A DNA stretch of 64,000 nucleotides from Paracoccaceae bacterium (GCA_024304985.1 JAMWZC010000001.1:717292-781291), one strand, 5' to 3'; shown: positions 1 through 10,944, counted from the first letter of the stretch. Numbers and translations: made by a program. Notes: generated by a model from the sequence alone, not told the origin.

Positions 1-1667
1 TACCCTTCCTGAATGAAGCGCTTCACCTCTTCCTCGATCAGCTCCTTGGTATGGGCCGAGACCGAGAACCCCGCCGTATTGCCGGAATATCCCTCATGCG
101 CTTCGGCATAGTCGATATTTCCAACCTTGTCGGACATGCCCCAGCGCATGATCATCGCGCGGGCCAGCGCACTGGCCTGCTGGATGTCACCTGCAGGACC
201 GTTGGACACGTTCTCCTCACCATATTTGAGGATCTCGGCCGCCTTGCCCGCCATGGTCATGGCCAGCTTTTCCTCGCATTCGGCCTTGTGCCAGTTCAGC
301 CGGTCGATCTCGGGCAGGGACACCACCATCCCCAGCGCACCGCCGCGCGGGATGATCGTCGCCTTGTAGACCGGATCGCATTTCGGCAGCGCCAGACCGA
401 CAACCGCATGGCCAGCCTCGTGATAGGCGGTCTTTTCCTTCTGATCGGGCGTCAGCACCATCGACCGGCGCTCGGCCCCCATCATCACCTTGTCCTTGGC
501 ATTCTCGAAATCGGCCATCGTCACGAAACGGCGGCCCACCCGCGCGGCCATCAGCGCCGCCTCGTTCACAAGGTTCGCCAGATCCGCACCCGAGAAACCG
601 GGCGTGCCGCGCGCAATGATGCGCATGTCGGCATCGGGGCCCAGCGGCACCTTTGCTGCATGGACGCCAAGGATCTTCTCACGGCCTTTGATATCGGGGT
701 TGGGCACGGTCACCTGACGGTCAAAACGACCCGGACGCAGCAAAGCCGGGTCCAGCACGTCACGGCGGTTGGTGGCGGCCAGAATGATCACACCTTCATT
801 GGCCTCGAACCCGTCCATTTCCACCAGAAGCTGGTTCAGCGTCTGTTCCCGCTCATCATTGCCGCCGCCATAGCCTGCGCCACGCGCACGGCCCACGGCG
901 TCGATCTCGTCGATAAAGACGATGCAGGGCGCGTTCTTCTTGGCCTGTTCGAACATGTCACGCACCCGGCTGGCACCGACCCCCACGAACATTTCCACAA
1001 AGTCGGAACCAGAGATGGTGAAGAAGGGCACGCCCGCCTCACCCGCAATGGCCCGCGCCAGCAGCGTCTTACCGGTGCCCGGAGGGCCCACCAGCAGCGC
1101 GCCTTTGGGGATCTTGCCGCCAAGACGGCTGAATTTCTGCGGGTTGCGCAGGAATTCGACGATCTCTTCCAGCTCTTCCTTGGCCTCGTCGATACCGGCC
1201 ACGTCGTCAAAGGTCACGCGGCCATGCTTTTCGGTCAGCAGCTTCGCCTTGGACTTGCCAAAACCCATCGCGCCACCTTTGCCGCCGCCCTGCATCCGGT
1301 TCATGAAATAGACCCAGACGCCGATCAGCAGCAGGAAGGGCAGAAGCGACAGGATGAAGGTCTGGAAGCCCGACTGTTGCTGGCTTTCCGCCGTCACCGG
1401 CACGTTATTCGCGATCAGAAGGTCTGTGACCTGCGCATCTTCGGGCTTGATCGTCACATAGTCGCGGCCATCGGTGCTGCGGTAGCGGATCTGCTCGCCG
1501 TCCAGCGTCGCCCGGCTGACCTGTTCGCTTTCCACGGCCCGGACGAATTCCGAATAGCTGATATTCTGGCTTTGCAGGGTGTTTCCGGATCCGCTGAACA
1601 GGTTGAAAAGGGCCAGTATCAGCAGGAACAGAACGACCCAGAAAGCGATGTTTCGCGCGTTGCCCAA
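1..1667 (-). CDS. ftsH: ATP-dependent zinc metalloprotease FtsH (3' end outside window)
   Basis: Membrane-bound AAA+ protease that extracts and degrades misfolded or regulatory membrane and cytosolic proteins. The visible ~555 residues hold an N-terminal membrane helix, a short periplasmic domain, a second helix near residue 100, a Walker A motif (GPPGTGKT), the AAA second region of homology, and the zinc site HEAGH. The family is about 630-640 residues, so roughly 80 C-terminal residues lie off the left edge. No in-frame ATG fits the N-terminus: the only nearby ATG is out of frame. A TTG at 1667 preceded by GGGAG at 7-nt spacing gives the usual [10 protein letters not shown] start. The gene follows tilS by 80 nt and ends the tol/pal cluster. 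Family call is certain; the TTG start is well supported. Confidence 0.97.
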   Translation of the reverse strand, partial: MGNARNIAFWVVLFLLILALFNLFSGSGNTLQSQNISYSEFVRAVESEQVSRATLDGEQIRYRSTDGRDYVTIKPEDAQVTDLLIANNVPVTAESQQQSGFQTFILSLLPFLLLIGVWVYFMNRMQGGGKGGAMGFGKSKAKLLTEKHGRVTFDDVAGIDEAKEELEEIVEFLRNPQKFSRLGGKIPKGALLVGPPGTGKTLLARAIAGEAGVPFFTISGSDFVEMFVGVGASRVRDMFEQAKKNAPCIVFIDEIDAVGRARGAGYGGGNDEREQTLNQLLVEMDGFEANEGVIILAATNRRDVLDPALLRPGRFDRQVTVPNPDIKGREKILGVHAAKVPLGPDADMRIIARGTPGFSGADLANLVNEAALMAARVGRRFVTMADFENAKDKVMMGAERRSMVLTPDQKEKTAYHEAGHAVVGLALPKCDPVYKATIIPRGGALGMVVSLPEIDRLNWHKAECEEKLAMTMAGKAAEILKYGEENVSNGPAGDIQQASALARAMIMRWGMSDKVGNIDYAEAHEGYSGNTAGFSVSAHTKELIEEEVKRFIQEG

Positions 1668-1747
1668 GGCATGTCTCCCACAAATCTTCTGGTCCGCCGC
1701 AATATGCCACGAACCTTAGGTCTAAAATAGGCAACAAATGGTTTACT

Positions 1748-2995
1748 TCAATGCGAAAGCAGCGTGGCGTGAAAATCCGCGACAATCCGCGCCGACCAGT
1801 GTGGATTGACCCCGGCCAGCGGTGCCGCGATCAGCCGCTCCCCCTCCCACACCGCCGGCGAGGCCAGCAGCGCCGCCCGTGGCAGCCCCGTCTCGCGCCA
1901 GTCCGGGCAAAGCCGCAGCCCCGCCTCGCCCAAGGCCGCCACATGCAGGGCAGGATCATGCGGGCCATCCAGTTGCCAGCGGCCATCCCAAGGCCGGTCG
2001 GTCGCCCCCGTCAGATCGCGCAGCGCCTGATGCTCCCGCGTGATCCGCAGCAGCGCGCCCTGTCGCAGCACCAGACAGCCCCCCAGCGTCCGTTGCCCCG
2101 GCCGCTCCACCGCCTGCAACAGCGCCGCGATATCCTCGCGCCGGGGCGGATAGGGGGTCGAGGCCACCCAGACCAGCCCCGCCACAAGGATACGGCGGCG
2201 CATCTCGGGATGGTGCCGCGCCCATGCCGCCCAATCAAGGATTAGATCGCCCCGGTCCTGCTGCACGGTTATCGCCGCAATATCATGCAGTTGCGCGCGC
2301 AGCGCATCCCGCGCATCGGCCAGTTGCGCCATCACGCGGGCCAATCCGCCAGCCTCGATCCCCAAGGGAGCCAGTTCCGCCAGCGCGCGGCGCGCCTTGA
2401 CCCGCTCGAAACGGGTATTGTCGTTCGAGGGATCGTCGATCCACCCGATACCCCGGCCGGTCAGCCAGTCGCGCAGCCGTGCCCGCGTCACATCCAGCAA
2501 GGGCCGCGCCCATGCCATCCCGTCGCGCTCGAAACCGGCCGCCATGCCCGACAACCCGTCCAGACCCGCCTGCCGCGTCAGCCGCATCAGGAAAGTCTCG
2601 GCCTGATCGTCCTGCGTATGTCCCAGAAGGATCGTGCCGATCCCCTGCCCGCGCGCCCATGCCGCCATCAGGCCATACCGCGCCTCCCGCGCCGCCGCCT
2701 GCAGATTGCCGCGCCCGTCCCAGCCCTGCCAAGGCAGCGTATCATGGGGAATGCCCAAGTCGTCACAGATCCGCGCCACGCCCTGCGCCTCGGCGGCACT
2801 CTCGGACCGCAGACCGTGATCCACAGTGACGGCAGCGATCGCCAGACCCTCCGCCCGCGCCGCGTCATGCGCCAGATGCAGCAAAGCCAACGAGTCGCTG
2901 CCGCCCGACACGGCGATGCCGGTCGGGGCCGTCCGATCAAGCGCGCGACCGACCGCCGCGACCAGCGCGGCCTGATCGTCGCGCTCTGCCGTCAA
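1748..2995 (-). CDS. tilS: tRNA(Ile)-lysidine synthetase TilS
   Basis: Converts the wobble C34 of tRNA-Ile2 (CAU) to lysidine using ATP and lysine, so the tRNA reads AUA instead of AUG. The N-terminal PP-loop is clear (SGGSDSLALLHLA near residue 30), followed by the N-type ATP pyrophosphatase fold. The protein is 415 residues, normal for the family, with a weakly conserved C-terminal domain. Its ATG overlaps the stop of cpoB by four bases (ATGA), so it is translationally coupled to the Pal-system operon. tilS next to ftsH is a common arrangement in bacteria. Confidence 0.93.
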   Translation of the reverse strand: MTAERDDQAALVAAVGRALDRTAPTGIAVSGGSDSLALLHLAHDAARAEGLAIAAVTVDHGLRSESAAEAQGVARICDDLGIPHDTLPWQGWDGRGNLQAAAREARYGLMAAWARGQGIGTILLGHTQDDQAETFLMRLTRQAGLDGLSGMAAGFERDGMAWARPLLDVTRARLRDWLTGRGIGWIDDPSNDNTRFERVKARRALAELAPLGIEAGGLARVMAQLADARDALRAQLHDIAAITVQQDRGDLILDWAAWARHHPEMRRRILVAGLVWVASTPYPPRREDIAALLQAVERPGQRTLGGCLVLRQGALLRITREHQALRDLTGATDRPWDGRWQLDGPHDPALHVAALGEAGLRLCPDWRETGLPRAALLASPAVWEGERLIAAPLAGVNPHWSARIVADFHATLLSH

Positions 2996-3933
2996 AGACA
3001 GCCCAGACGGGTGCGGGCCTCCTGCGCCGAGGCGACGCTGGCCGATTGCGGAAAGCGCACACCGACCTCTTGCAGGGTCGTGCAGGCTTCCTGCGTCTGG
3101 CCCAGTTGTCCCAGCGCATCGCCCAGCCGGAACAGCGCCTCGGGCGCGTTCGGGCCGGTCTGGTCGGTGGTGAAGGCCGAAAGATAGGCCCGCGCAGCGC
3201 CCCGCACGTCATTCAGTTGCGACAGGGCCTGACCGCGTTTCAGATCGGCTTCCGCCGCTAGCGGTCCGCCCGGATAGGTCTCATTAAAGGTCGCAAAGAG
3301 GTCCGCGGCGCCGCGAAAGTCACCGGATGCGAGCGCCTCCGACGCCCGCTCGAAGTCTGCTCTCTCACCGACGGCCAGTTCCGCCGTGGGGGCGCTGGGG
3401 GTGGAGGTGGAAGGCGAGGCCGCGCCGCCCGGCGCGGGCTGGATCGGCGAGGCGATCATGCCCGTGGTGGCCGGAGCGGGACCGCCGCCAAGGGTCGTCG
3501 TCTCACCCAGTTTGCCGATGTCGCATCCTGTCTCCAACTCGCACAGGCGGAACTCCAGATCGCCCAGACGGGTGGTCCCGTCCGAAACGATACTGTTGAT
3601 CCGGAACTCCAGCTCCTCGGTCTTGCGGGTCAGACGCTGCAACTCGCTTTCCATCACGTTGACGCGGTCCAGCACCGAGCCGCCGGGGATCGCCAAGCCC
3701 GAGGCGCCAGTGGTGGACAACTCGCGGCGCAGGCGCTGCACCTCGACAAACAGCATCGACATTTCCTGGCGGATATCCGCAAGGGTCTGGCTGTCCTGCG
3801 CGGGGGCCATCTGCGGCAAGAGCGCGCCGCTCAGCGCCAGCGCCATCACCGACAGGCGCAACCGGCCAAGGACGGGCCGCAGGGCCGGGCCGAAACGGCC
3901 CGCCCCCATCTGACATGCGGAAAGCAGCGTCAT
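2992..3933 (-). CDS. cpoB: Tol-Pal accessory protein CpoB/YbgF
   Basis: Periplasmic protein that in Enterobacteria coordinates outer-membrane constriction with septal peptidoglycan synthesis. It is 313 residues with a signal sequence over about residues 20-45 ending near APAQD. A coiled-coil trimerisation segment follows (about 48-110, rich in Leu, Arg and Glu). A Pro/Ser/Thr-rich linker comes next, and TPR repeats fill about 185-305 (for example the ALASGDFRGAADLFATF helix pair). It lies 13 nt after pal and overlaps tilS by 4 nt. The long N-terminus before the hydrophobic segment suggests the true start may be one of the later methionines. Confidence 0.88.
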   Translation of the reverse strand: MTLLSACQMGAGRFGPALRPVLGRLRLSVMALALSGALLPQMAPAQDSQTLADIRQEMSMLFVEVQRLRRELSTTGASGLAIPGGSVLDRVNVMESELQRLTRKTEELEFRINSIVSDGTTRLGDLEFRLCELETGCDIGKLGETTTLGGGPAPATTGMIASPIQPAPGGAASPSTSTPSAPTAELAVGERADFERASEALASGDFRGAADLFATFNETYPGGPLAAEADLKRGQALSQLNDVRGAARAYLSAFTTDQTGPNAPEALFRLGDALGQLGQTQEACTTLQEVGVRFPQSASVASAQEARTRLGCL

Positions 3934-3946
3934 GCGAAACCCCCGA

Positions 3947-4468
3947 TCAGCTGGACAGGCCAGCCGAGATGACAGTCACGGCACGGCGGTTCTGCGAATA
4001 GCAGGCCTCGTCGCTGCACAGCTCGATCGGGCGTTCCTTGCCATAGCTGATCACGCGCAAGCGGCTGGGGGCCACCCCGCGCGAGACAAGGTATTCCTGA
4101 ACGGCATTGGCGCGGCGCGCACCAAGGGCAAGGTTGTATTCCCGCGTGCCCTGCTCATCGGCATGGCCTTCGATGATGGCGACGTAATCGGTATTGGTCA
4201 TCAGCCACTGCGCCTGCCCGTCCAGAACGGTCTGGTATTGCGGCGTGATGCTGGATTGGTCGACCTGGAACAGCACGCGATCCCCGATCGTCTGCTGGAA
4301 ATAGAGCGGCGAGCGCGGGTCCGATGCGCTGCCCGGCGCGCCGATGCCACCTGCCCCGCCCGCGCCACCGGCACCGCCAGCGCCCGCGCTGTCGAAACGG
4401 TCAGGGTTGGTGCAGGCGGCCAGCGCCAGAACAGAAGCCAGAAGGATGCCGCGTGTGAAGAGAGTCAT
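3947..4468 (-). CDS. pal: Peptidoglycan-associated lipoprotein Pal
   Basis: Outer-membrane lipoprotein that binds meso-DAP peptidoglycan and TolB, tethering the outer membrane to the wall at the division site. From the ATG at 4468 the 173-residue protein has a lipoprotein signal ending in a lipobox (ALAAC). A Gly/Ala-rich linker follows, then a C-terminal OmpA-like domain with the conserved NxxLGxxRAxAVxxYL pattern (NLALGARRANAVQEYL). An upstream in-frame ATG exists at 4498, but starting at 4468 places the lipobox at the normal distance. Part of the tol operon between tolB and cpoB. Confidence 0.95.
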   Translation of the reverse strand: MTLFTRGILLASVLALAACTNPDRFDSAGAGGAGGAGGAGGIGAPGSASDPRSPLYFQQTIGDRVLFQVDQSSITPQYQTVLDGQAQWLMTNTDYVAIIEGHADEQGTREYNLALGARRANAVQEYLVSRGVAPSRLRVISYGKERPIELCSDEACYSQNRRAVTVISAGLSS

Positions 4469-4571
4469 GATGGGTGCCCCGTTGTTGTTGTGTGTCACAA
4501 GAATTTGCCTGTTTCGTCGATGTCTTTAGCACATCCGCGCGCCCAAGGGAATCGGTGCGCGCGGCCTTGGC

Positions 4572-5897
4572 CTATCTTTGCAACGGCGACCATGCCGGGT
4601 CGGATGCGCCGCCCTCGGTTCTGATCTGCTTGAGATTGCGCCCCGAGATATCCACCGAATACAGCGATGCGGCCCCGCTTTCGCCCTGTGTCTCGCGGGT
4701 GAACATGATGACGCGGCCATTGGGCGACCATGTCGGACCCTCATCCAGGAAAGACGCGGTCAGCAGCCGCTCTTCCGATCCGTCGGTCCGCATCACGCCG
4801 ATATGGAAACGGCCCTTGGACTGTTTGGTGAAGGCGATCAGGTCCCCGCGTGGCGACCAGACGGGCGTGCCGTAGCGGCCCTGCCCGAAACTGATCCGCT
4901 GCGGCTCGCCGCCATTCGCGCCCATGATGTAAAGCTGCTGGGTGCCGCTCCGGTCGCTCTCGAACACGATCCGGCTGCCATCCGGGCTGAAACTCGGGGC
5001 CGTCTCGATCGACGGGGTCGAGGTCAGGCGCGTTGCCGCCCCCGAATTGATATCCATCCGGTAGATGTCTGTATTGCCGCCTGTGGTCAGCGAATAGACA
5101 ACCGTATTGCCATCGGGTGCGAAACGCGGCGCAAAACTCATGTCGCCTTCCAGCGTCGGCAGCGCCCGCCGCCCGACCGAAGCCACATCCATCACATAGA
5201 TGCGCGGAAAGCCGGATTCGTAGCTGGTATAAAGGATGCGGTCCCCGGTGGGCGAGAAACGCGGCGCCAGCACGATGGAATTGCTGTCGGTCAGGTATTG
5301 CACATTCGCCCCGTCATAATCCATGATTGCCAGACGCTTGCGGCGGTCATCCTTGGGGCCGGTCTCGGCCACATAGACGACGCGGCTGTCGAAATAGCCG
5401 CCCTCGCCCGTGATCCGGCTATAGACCGCATCGGCCACCTTATGCGCGATGCGCCGCCACCCGGCCTGCGTGCCGTTGAACTGCAACCCGTCGCCCAGTT
5501 CCTGACCGGCGAACACGTCATAAAGGCGGAACTTCACCGCCACAGATCCATCGCCGCCCACGCTGACCGCCCCGGAAATCAACGCCTGCGCGTTGATCGC
5601 GCGCCAGTCGCTGAACTGCACCGGGCTGTTGAAGCTGGTGATCTGGCTGATGAAGGCGCTCGACGGGATCTCGCGGAACAGACCCGTTCCCGTCAGGTCC
5701 TCGGACACGACCCGCGCGATCTGGCGCGCCAATTCGGCGGCGGCGGCGTTCTCGGCCACGAAATCCGGGTTGGCAAAGGGCAAGGGCTCGATCACACCCT
5801 CGGTGATCTCGATGCGCAGCGGGCCGCCGGTCTGAGCCGCCGCAGGCATCGCAAGGACGAGCAAGGCCGCCAGCAGGGTCAACACACGTGTCATCAT
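4572..5897 (-). CDS. tolB: Tol-Pal system beta-propeller protein TolB
   Basis: Periplasmic protein linking TolA with Pal. It is 441 residues from the ATG at 5897: a Sec signal peptide ending near PAAAQ, an N-terminal alpha/beta domain (to about 165), then a six-bladed propeller built from repeats of the form [26 protein letters not shown] and DPAWSP. The start codon sits in ATGATGA, where ATG overlaps the TGA of tolA, so 5897 or 5894 are the two plausible starts; both give the same mature protein. Confidence 0.95.
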   Translation of the reverse strand: MMTRVLTLLAALLVLAMPAAAQTGGPLRIEITEGVIEPLPFANPDFVAENAAAAELARQIARVVSEDLTGTGLFREIPSSAFISQITSFNSPVQFSDWRAINAQALISGAVSVGGDGSVAVKFRLYDVFAGQELGDGLQFNGTQAGWRRIAHKVADAVYSRITGEGGYFDSRVVYVAETGPKDDRRKRLAIMDYDGANVQYLTDSNSIVLAPRFSPTGDRILYTSYESGFPRIYVMDVASVGRRALPTLEGDMSFAPRFAPDGNTVVYSLTTGGNTDIYRMDINSGAATRLTSTPSIETAPSFSPDGSRIVFESDRSGTQQLYIMGANGGEPQRISFGQGRYGTPVWSPRGDLIAFTKQSKGRFHIGVMRTDGSEERLLTASFLDEGPTWSPNGRVIMFTRETQGESGAASLYSVDISGRNLKQIRTEGGASDPAWSPLQR

Positions 5898-7042
5898 CTG
5901 ATCCTCATGTTCTCGGGATTGAACGTCATTTCGATATCGCGCCACTGGTCGTATTTGTCGCGCGGCAGGCTGAAGCCATTGGCCCCGCAACGGATGATCG
6001 CGCGGCGCGCGGATTCAAAGGCTTGCCGCGCCGCTTCGGCCGATCCGCCGTCATGGCTCAGCATGCGCAGCGTCTCGGGCTGCGGGCGTCCATCTTCGGT
6101 CATCGACACCGCAACCACAACCGTTGTGCGCAGCGCCTCGGATGACAGCGATCCCACGTTCCAGCATTGCTGCACGGCCACGCGCAGCGCGTCACGCTCG
6201 CCGGACGTCATGGGCGGGCCACTCTGCCCACCGGCAGCGGGGCTGGCCGCGCCGCCCTCAAGGGCCTGACGCAAGGCGTCATTCACGGCATCGGCGGTGC
6301 GGTCGGGCTGCTGCGCCGGCTGTTCCTGCGCCTGCTGTTGCGGCGCCGGCTCGCGCGGGGTTTCGGCCACGGGCGCGGGCTCTGGCCGCGCAGGACGCGT
6401 GCGCGGCCGGATCGAGGTTGTCGGCGCGGCGGAAGGTTCCTCCATCGCCTCGGTCACGATCCGGGTCGTCGCCTCTTCGGGCGCGCCGCCCTCGGTCTCC
6501 TCGCGGACAACCTCGGCAGCCTCGTCGGGCACGACTTCCTCGGTCACGGAATCGGCCACCTGCGTATCCGGCTCGGGCGCGGCCACAGGCTCCGGGGCCA
6601 CGCGCTCGGCGGGACGCGGAACCGGACGGTCGGATGTGTTCGGGGCCAGCACCACCTCTTCCTGGGGTGGCGGCGCAATCACCGGGGCCTCATCGCTGAC
6701 CTCGGCCTCGGCCTGCTGCGGCAAAGGCTCGGGCTGTTGCGGCACAGGGTCCGCGGGCGGCGCCTCGGTCACCTGCGGCTCGGCAGGCGGCGGGGTCGGG
6801 TCGGGCTGGCTTTCGGTGGGCGGCACTTCCTCGGCGGGCAGGTCGGGCGCGGGCATGGCCACATCCGTCGTGACCTGGGGGGTCTGCACACCCGCCATCA
6901 TCGCCTCGAACTCCGCACCGGAAATGACCGACACCTCGGTGACCTCGAACGACTGCGGGGGCGTGTTGAACATGCCTCCGAAGAACATCCACAGGATCAG
7001 ACCGATATGCCCGGCGCCAGAGATGTAATAGCCGATCCGCAC
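5894..7042 (-). CDS. tolA: TolA, inner-membrane energy-transducing protein
   Basis: TonB-like protein that spans the periplasm and carries proton-motive energy from TolQR to TolB/Pal. One N-terminal membrane helix (about residues 6-26) precedes a very long Pro/Glu/Ala-rich middle (about 60-290). The C-terminal domain (about 295-382) has the TolA/TonB-type pattern including [13 protein letters not shown] chose a GTG at 7042, 7 nt after the tolR stop, because the membrane helix then starts immediately as in relatives. An in-frame ATG at 7099 would overlap tolR by about 50 nt and add 19 unlikely residues. The middle is acidic and proline-rich rather than the Lys/Ala helix of E. coli, as is usual in alphaproteobacteria. 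Confidence 0.87.
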   Translation of the reverse strand: MRIGYYISGAGHIGLILWMFFGGMFNTPPQSFEVTEVSVISGAEFEAMMAGVQTPQVTTDVAMPAPDLPAEEVPPTESQPDPTPPPAEPQVTEAPPADPVPQQPEPLPQQAEAEVSDEAPVIAPPPQEEVVLAPNTSDRPVPRPAERVAPEPVAAPEPDTQVADSVTEEVVPDEAAEVVREETEGGAPEEATTRIVTEAMEEPSAAPTTSIRPRTRPARPEPAPVAETPREPAPQQQAQEQPAQQPDRTADAVNDALRQALEGGAASPAAGGQSGPPMTSGERDALRVAVQQCWNVGSLSSEALRTTVVVAVSMTEDGRPQPETLRMLSHDGGSAEAARQAFESARRAIIRCGANGFSLPRDKYDQWRDIEMTFNPENMRIR

Positions 7043-7049
7043 GGCGCCC

Positions 7050-7544
<495 letters not shown>

Positions 7545-7546
7545 CG

Positions 7547-8242
7547 TCAGCTATCCAACTGACGGCTGAGGATGGTCGAGAATTCATCGGCAAAGGCGCC
7601 ATAGCCCCCGATGATCCGATCCGCATCCGCGCTCAGCTTGTTGTAATAGATCACCGCAGGAATGGCCGCGACAAGGCCGATGCCCGTCGCCAGCAGCGCC
7701 TCGGCGATGCCGGGGGCCACAACGGCCAGAGAGGTGTTCTGCGCCTTGGCGATCTCGATGAAGGAATGCATGATCCCCCAGACGGTCCCGAACAGACCGA
7801 TGAAGGGCGCGGCAGAGCCGATGGTGGCCAGAACCGTCAGACCGGATTGCAACTCATCCGCTTCCTTGGCGATGGCCACATCCATGCTGCGGTCGATCCG
7901 GGCCGAGGCCCCTGCGATCAGGCCGCCATCGTTGCGATGACTGCGCCGCCATTCCATCATGCCCGCCGCAAAGACCCGTTCGGATGCGCCCGCAGGCTCC
8001 GGCCCGATCTGCTGGAACAGCTCGTCCAGCGGTTCGCCCGACCAGAACGCCTGATCGAATGTCGCAGATTCGCCACGCGCCTTGCGGAAGCGGATCGTTT
8101 TCTGAATCACGATGGCCCATGTCCAGAAGGAGCACAGAACCAGTATTATCATGACAAGTTTAACGACGATTGTGGCGCGGGCGAACAATGCCCACATGGT
8201 GTAGTCCGCCCCGGCGGCGCCAGCGATGATCTCGGTTTCCAT
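7547..8242 (-). CDS. tolQ: TolQ, Tol-Pal proton channel subunit (MotA/TolQ/ExbB family)
   Basis: Multi-helix inner-membrane protein forming the proton channel with TolR. It is 231 residues with a first membrane helix near residues 20-42 and the family signature in the paired C-terminal helices (IGSAAPFIGLFGTVWGIMHSF about 135-155, then LLATGIGLVAAIPAVIYYN about 182-200). It is the first clear tol gene; ybgC precedes it by 100 nt on the same strand. Confidence 0.96.
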   Translation of the reverse strand: METEIIAGAAGADYTMWALFARATIVVKLVMIILVLCSFWTWAIVIQKTIRFRKARGESATFDQAFWSGEPLDELFQQIGPEPAGASERVFAAGMMEWRRSHRNDGGLIAGASARIDRSMDVAIAKEADELQSGLTVLATIGSAAPFIGLFGTVWGIMHSFIEIAKAQNTSLAVVAPGIAEALLATGIGLVAAIPAVIYYNKLSADADRIIGGYGAFADEFSTILSRQLDS

Positions 8243-8342
8243 TATGCCTGCTCTGACTATCGGCCGCGTTGGCGGTCCATTTGGCAGGCAAACTACCCTA
8301 GTTCAAAGGGGAAGGCCAACACATCTGCGTCATTCGATCACA

Positions 8343-8729
8343 TCAATGCAACATCTGGCGAATATTTGCCGGCATCCGCGCCGGATGACCGCTGTCCGAG
8401 ATCACCACGACAGTGACAATGGCGTGAAACAGCCGGTCCTTGCCGCGCCGCACCACCTGATCCATGACCAGCCGCGCGCCCGTGACCTGCACCACCTCGG
8501 TCTCGACCACCAGTTCGTCGTCCAATCGCGCGGGCATCAGGTAATCCGCCTCGACCCGCCGCACCGCAAAGACCAGACCTTGCGCCTTCATCGCGTTCTG
8601 GTCGATCCCCAACCCGCGCACCCAATCGCTGCGGGCCCGCTCGATATAGCGTAAGTAATTGGCATAATAGACGATCCCCGCCATATCGGTATCCTCGTAA
8701 TAGACGCGGATCGGCAGAGTATGGGGCAT
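8343..8729 (-). CDS. ybgC: Tol-Pal-associated acyl-CoA thioesterase YbgC
   Basis: Hotdog-fold thioesterase of 128 residues that cleaves acyl-CoA or acyl-ACP and is nearly always linked to tol genes. The 4-hydroxybenzoyl-CoA-thioesterase-type active-site segment YYEDTDMAGIVYYANYLRY lies at residues 10-28, with the catalytic Asp in the DTD motif. It lies 100 nt upstream of tolQ in the same orientation and is probably the first gene of the operon. The gap holds no other gene. Confidence 0.93.
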   Translation of the reverse strand: MPHTLPIRVYYEDTDMAGIVYYANYLRYIERARSDWVRGLGIDQNAMKAQGLVFAVRRVEADYLMPARLDDELVVETEVVQVTGARLVMDQVVRRGKDRLFHAIVTVVVISDSGHPARMPANIRQMLH

Positions 8730-8794
8730 GGGCGTGGCCTTCGGTCAGGGATGGTTGCACGCATTAGCGCCTAATCCACCCCCGACCGCAACCC

Positions 8795-9769
8795 TCACAG
8801 CGCGACGCTTGCCCCCAGCCCCCGCGCCTGTGCCGCGCGCATCGCCACATGGGCCACCGCCAGATCCTGCAACCCCACCCCGGTGCCATCGAAAACCGTG
8901 ATCTCATCGGCCCCCGTCCGGCCCGGATGGGTCCCGTTGATCACCGCCCCCAGCGGCACAATGTCGCTCTCATGGATCAGCCCCGCGGCAATCGCATGCT
9001 GCGCCTCGCCGATGGTGACGGATTGCGCCACCTCATCGGTGAACACCGTCGCCGCCGCCAGCAGATTGGCATCCACCTCCTGCTTTCCCTTGGTATCGGT
9101 GCCCATGCAGGCGACATGCGTGCCCGGCTTGATCCAGCCCTTCATCATCAGCGGCTCGAAAGCCGAGGTGATGGTGATGATCACATCCGCCTCAGCCCCC
9201 AGCGCTTCGCGCTCCACCGCCTCGAAAGGCAGGCCAAGCTCCGCCGCCACCGCCGCCAGTTTCGGCAGCATGTCGGGATGCGGGTTCCAGGCCACGACCT
9301 TGTCGAACGCCCGCTGGCGGACGGCCGCGCGCAGCTGGAAGGTCGATTGATGCCCCGCCCCCACCATGCCCAGCACCTTCGCATCCGGCCGCGCCAGATG
9401 CGCGATCGAAACGGACGAGGCCGCCGCCGTGCGGATCGCAGTCAGGTAATTTCCGCCCACCAATGCCTGCAACTGGCCGGTATCAGGGTCGAACAGGAAG
9501 ATCGTGGACTGATGATTAGTCAACCCAAGGGCGACATTTCCCGGCCAAAAACCACCTGATTTCACACCCAGCGCCATCCCCGCCTTGTCAAAACCCGATT
9601 TGAAACCATAAAGCGCATCCGCATGCCCCAACGCCTCGCGCACCACCGGAAAGTTCCGCGCCTCCCCCCGCGCCATGGCGGCAAAGACCCCCTCGACCGC
9701 CGCAAAAGCGGCCTCGGGCGTCACCACCTGCGCGCAGACATCCTCGGGGATGATCGCAATCTGACCCAT
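8795..9769 (-). CDS. bhcD: Iminosuccinate reductase BhcD (ornithine cyclodeaminase/mu-crystallin family)
   Basis: Last step of the beta-hydroxyaspartate cycle: NADH-dependent reduction of iminosuccinate to aspartate, which regenerates the amino donor for BhcA. The 324-residue protein has the ornithine cyclodeaminase/mu-crystallin fold, with a Rossmann glycine motif (GMVGAGHQSTFQLRA) and the segment GGNYLTAIRTAAASS. The family alone would not give this function; assignment rests on its place directly behind bhcC, B and A. Start is the ATG at 9769, one base after the bhcC stop; a longer in-frame reading to 9898 only overlaps bhcC. Confidence 0.93.
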   Translation of the reverse strand: MGQIAIIPEDVCAQVVTPEAAFAAVEGVFAAMARGEARNFPVVREALGHADALYGFKSGFDKAGMALGVKSGGFWPGNVALGLTNHQSTIFLFDPDTGQLQALVGGNYLTAIRTAAASSVSIAHLARPDAKVLGMVGAGHQSTFQLRAAVRQRAFDKVVAWNPHPDMLPKLAAVAAELGLPFEAVEREALGAEADVIITITSAFEPLMMKGWIKPGTHVACMGTDTKGKQEVDANLLAAATVFTDEVAQSVTIGEAQHAIAAGLIHESDIVPLGAVINGTHPGRTGADEITVFDGTGVGLQDLAVAHVAMRAAQARGLGASVAL

Positions 9770-9770
9770 C

Positions 9771-10934
9771 TCAGAACGCCTTCCCGCGCGCCGACACGGG
9801 CCACAGCGTCTCGACCTTGCCGTTCCTGACACCGACATACCAGTCATGCACATTGCAGGTCGGATCACAGTGACCGGGCACCAGCCGCAGCTTGTCATTG
9901 ACCTTCAAGACACCCTGCGGATCGGCCACAACCCCATGCTCATCCGAACATTTCACGTAGGTCACGTCATCGCGCCCAAAGATCACCGGCAGGCCGCTAT
10001 CCACCGACTGCGCCTTCAACCCGGCATCGACAATCGCCTTGTCCGCCTTGGCATGGCTCATCACGCTCGTCAGGATGAACAGCGCATTCTCCCACTCGCC
10101 CTGATCAATCCGCTTGCCGTCCTTGTCCAGAATCCGCCCGTAATCCGCATCCATGAAGGCATAGGACCCGCACTGCAACTCGTTGTAAACGCCCGAATTC
10201 CCTTCAAAATAATAGCTGCCCGTGCCGCCGCCGCCGACGATATCGCAGTCCAGCCCCACGGCCTTCAACCCCTCGACCGCATCGCGCACCTGCGCCACGG
10301 CAAGGTCGATCTTGGCCTTGCGGTCATCATAATTGTCCATGTGCTGCATCGCGCCCTGATAGGCTTGCAAGCCCGCGAACCGCAGGCCAGGCGCGGCATC
10401 AATCGCCCGAGCGATTTCCACCACAGCAGGAGTCGTCGTCACCCCGCAGCGCCCCGCGCCGCAGTCGATCTCGACCAGACATTCGATTTGCGTGCCATGC
10501 CGGACCGCTGCCGCCGACAGATCGGCGACATTTTCCACGTCATCCACGCAGACAATCGTGCGTGCCCCCAGCTTGGGAATGCGCGCCAGTCGGTCGATCT
10601 TGGCCGGATCGCGCACCTGATTGCTGACCAGCACATCCTTTATCCCGCCGCGCGCGAACACCTCGGCCTCGGACACTTTCTGGCAGCACACGCCGCAAGA
10701 TCCGCCCAGACGCTCCTGCAACAATGCCACATCCACGGACTTGTGCATCTTGCCATGCACCCTGTGCCTTACGCCCATTTCTTGCGCGAAACGACCCATC
10801 TTTGCAATATTCCGCTCCAAAGCGTCCAGATCAAGCACCAGACACGGCGTCTGGATATCCTTTTCATCCATCCCGATCGCGGCGGGAATGTCATAGCCCA
10901 CTTCATAATCCGACAGGTTCACATGTTTGGTCAT
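9771..10934 (-). CDS. bhcC: beta-Hydroxyaspartate aldolase BhcC
   Basis: PLP enzyme that condenses glycine and glyoxylate to (2R,3S)-beta-hydroxyaspartate. The 387-residue protein belongs to the D-threonine aldolase / alanine-racemase N-terminal family. The PLP-lysine region RHRVHGKMHKSVDVALLQ is near residue 60, and C-terminal metal-binding residues lie in the VPGHCDPTCNVHDWY region. Start is the ATG at 10934; the longer reading upstream runs into bhcB. Located between bhcB and bhcD, as in the described Paracoccus cluster. Confidence 0.94.
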   Translation of the reverse strand: MTKHVNLSDYEVGYDIPAAIGMDEKDIQTPCLVLDLDALERNIAKMGRFAQEMGVRHRVHGKMHKSVDVALLQERLGGSCGVCCQKVSEAEVFARGGIKDVLVSNQVRDPAKIDRLARIPKLGARTIVCVDDVENVADLSAAAVRHGTQIECLVEIDCGAGRCGVTTTPAVVEIARAIDAAPGLRFAGLQAYQGAMQHMDNYDDRKAKIDLAVAQVRDAVEGLKAVGLDCDIVGGGGTGSYYFEGNSGVYNELQCGSYAFMDADYGRILDKDGKRIDQGEWENALFILTSVMSHAKADKAIVDAGLKAQSVDSGLPVIFGRDDVTYVKCSDEHGVVADPQGVLKVNDKLRLVPGHCDPTCNVHDWYVGVRNGKVETLWPVSARGKAF

Positions 10935-10944
10935 GGGTGTCTCC

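Noticed and set aside
51..1730. 559-codon plus-strand reading frame over ftsH
   Set aside because: It is a GC-rich shadow antisense to ftsH, with no family motif.
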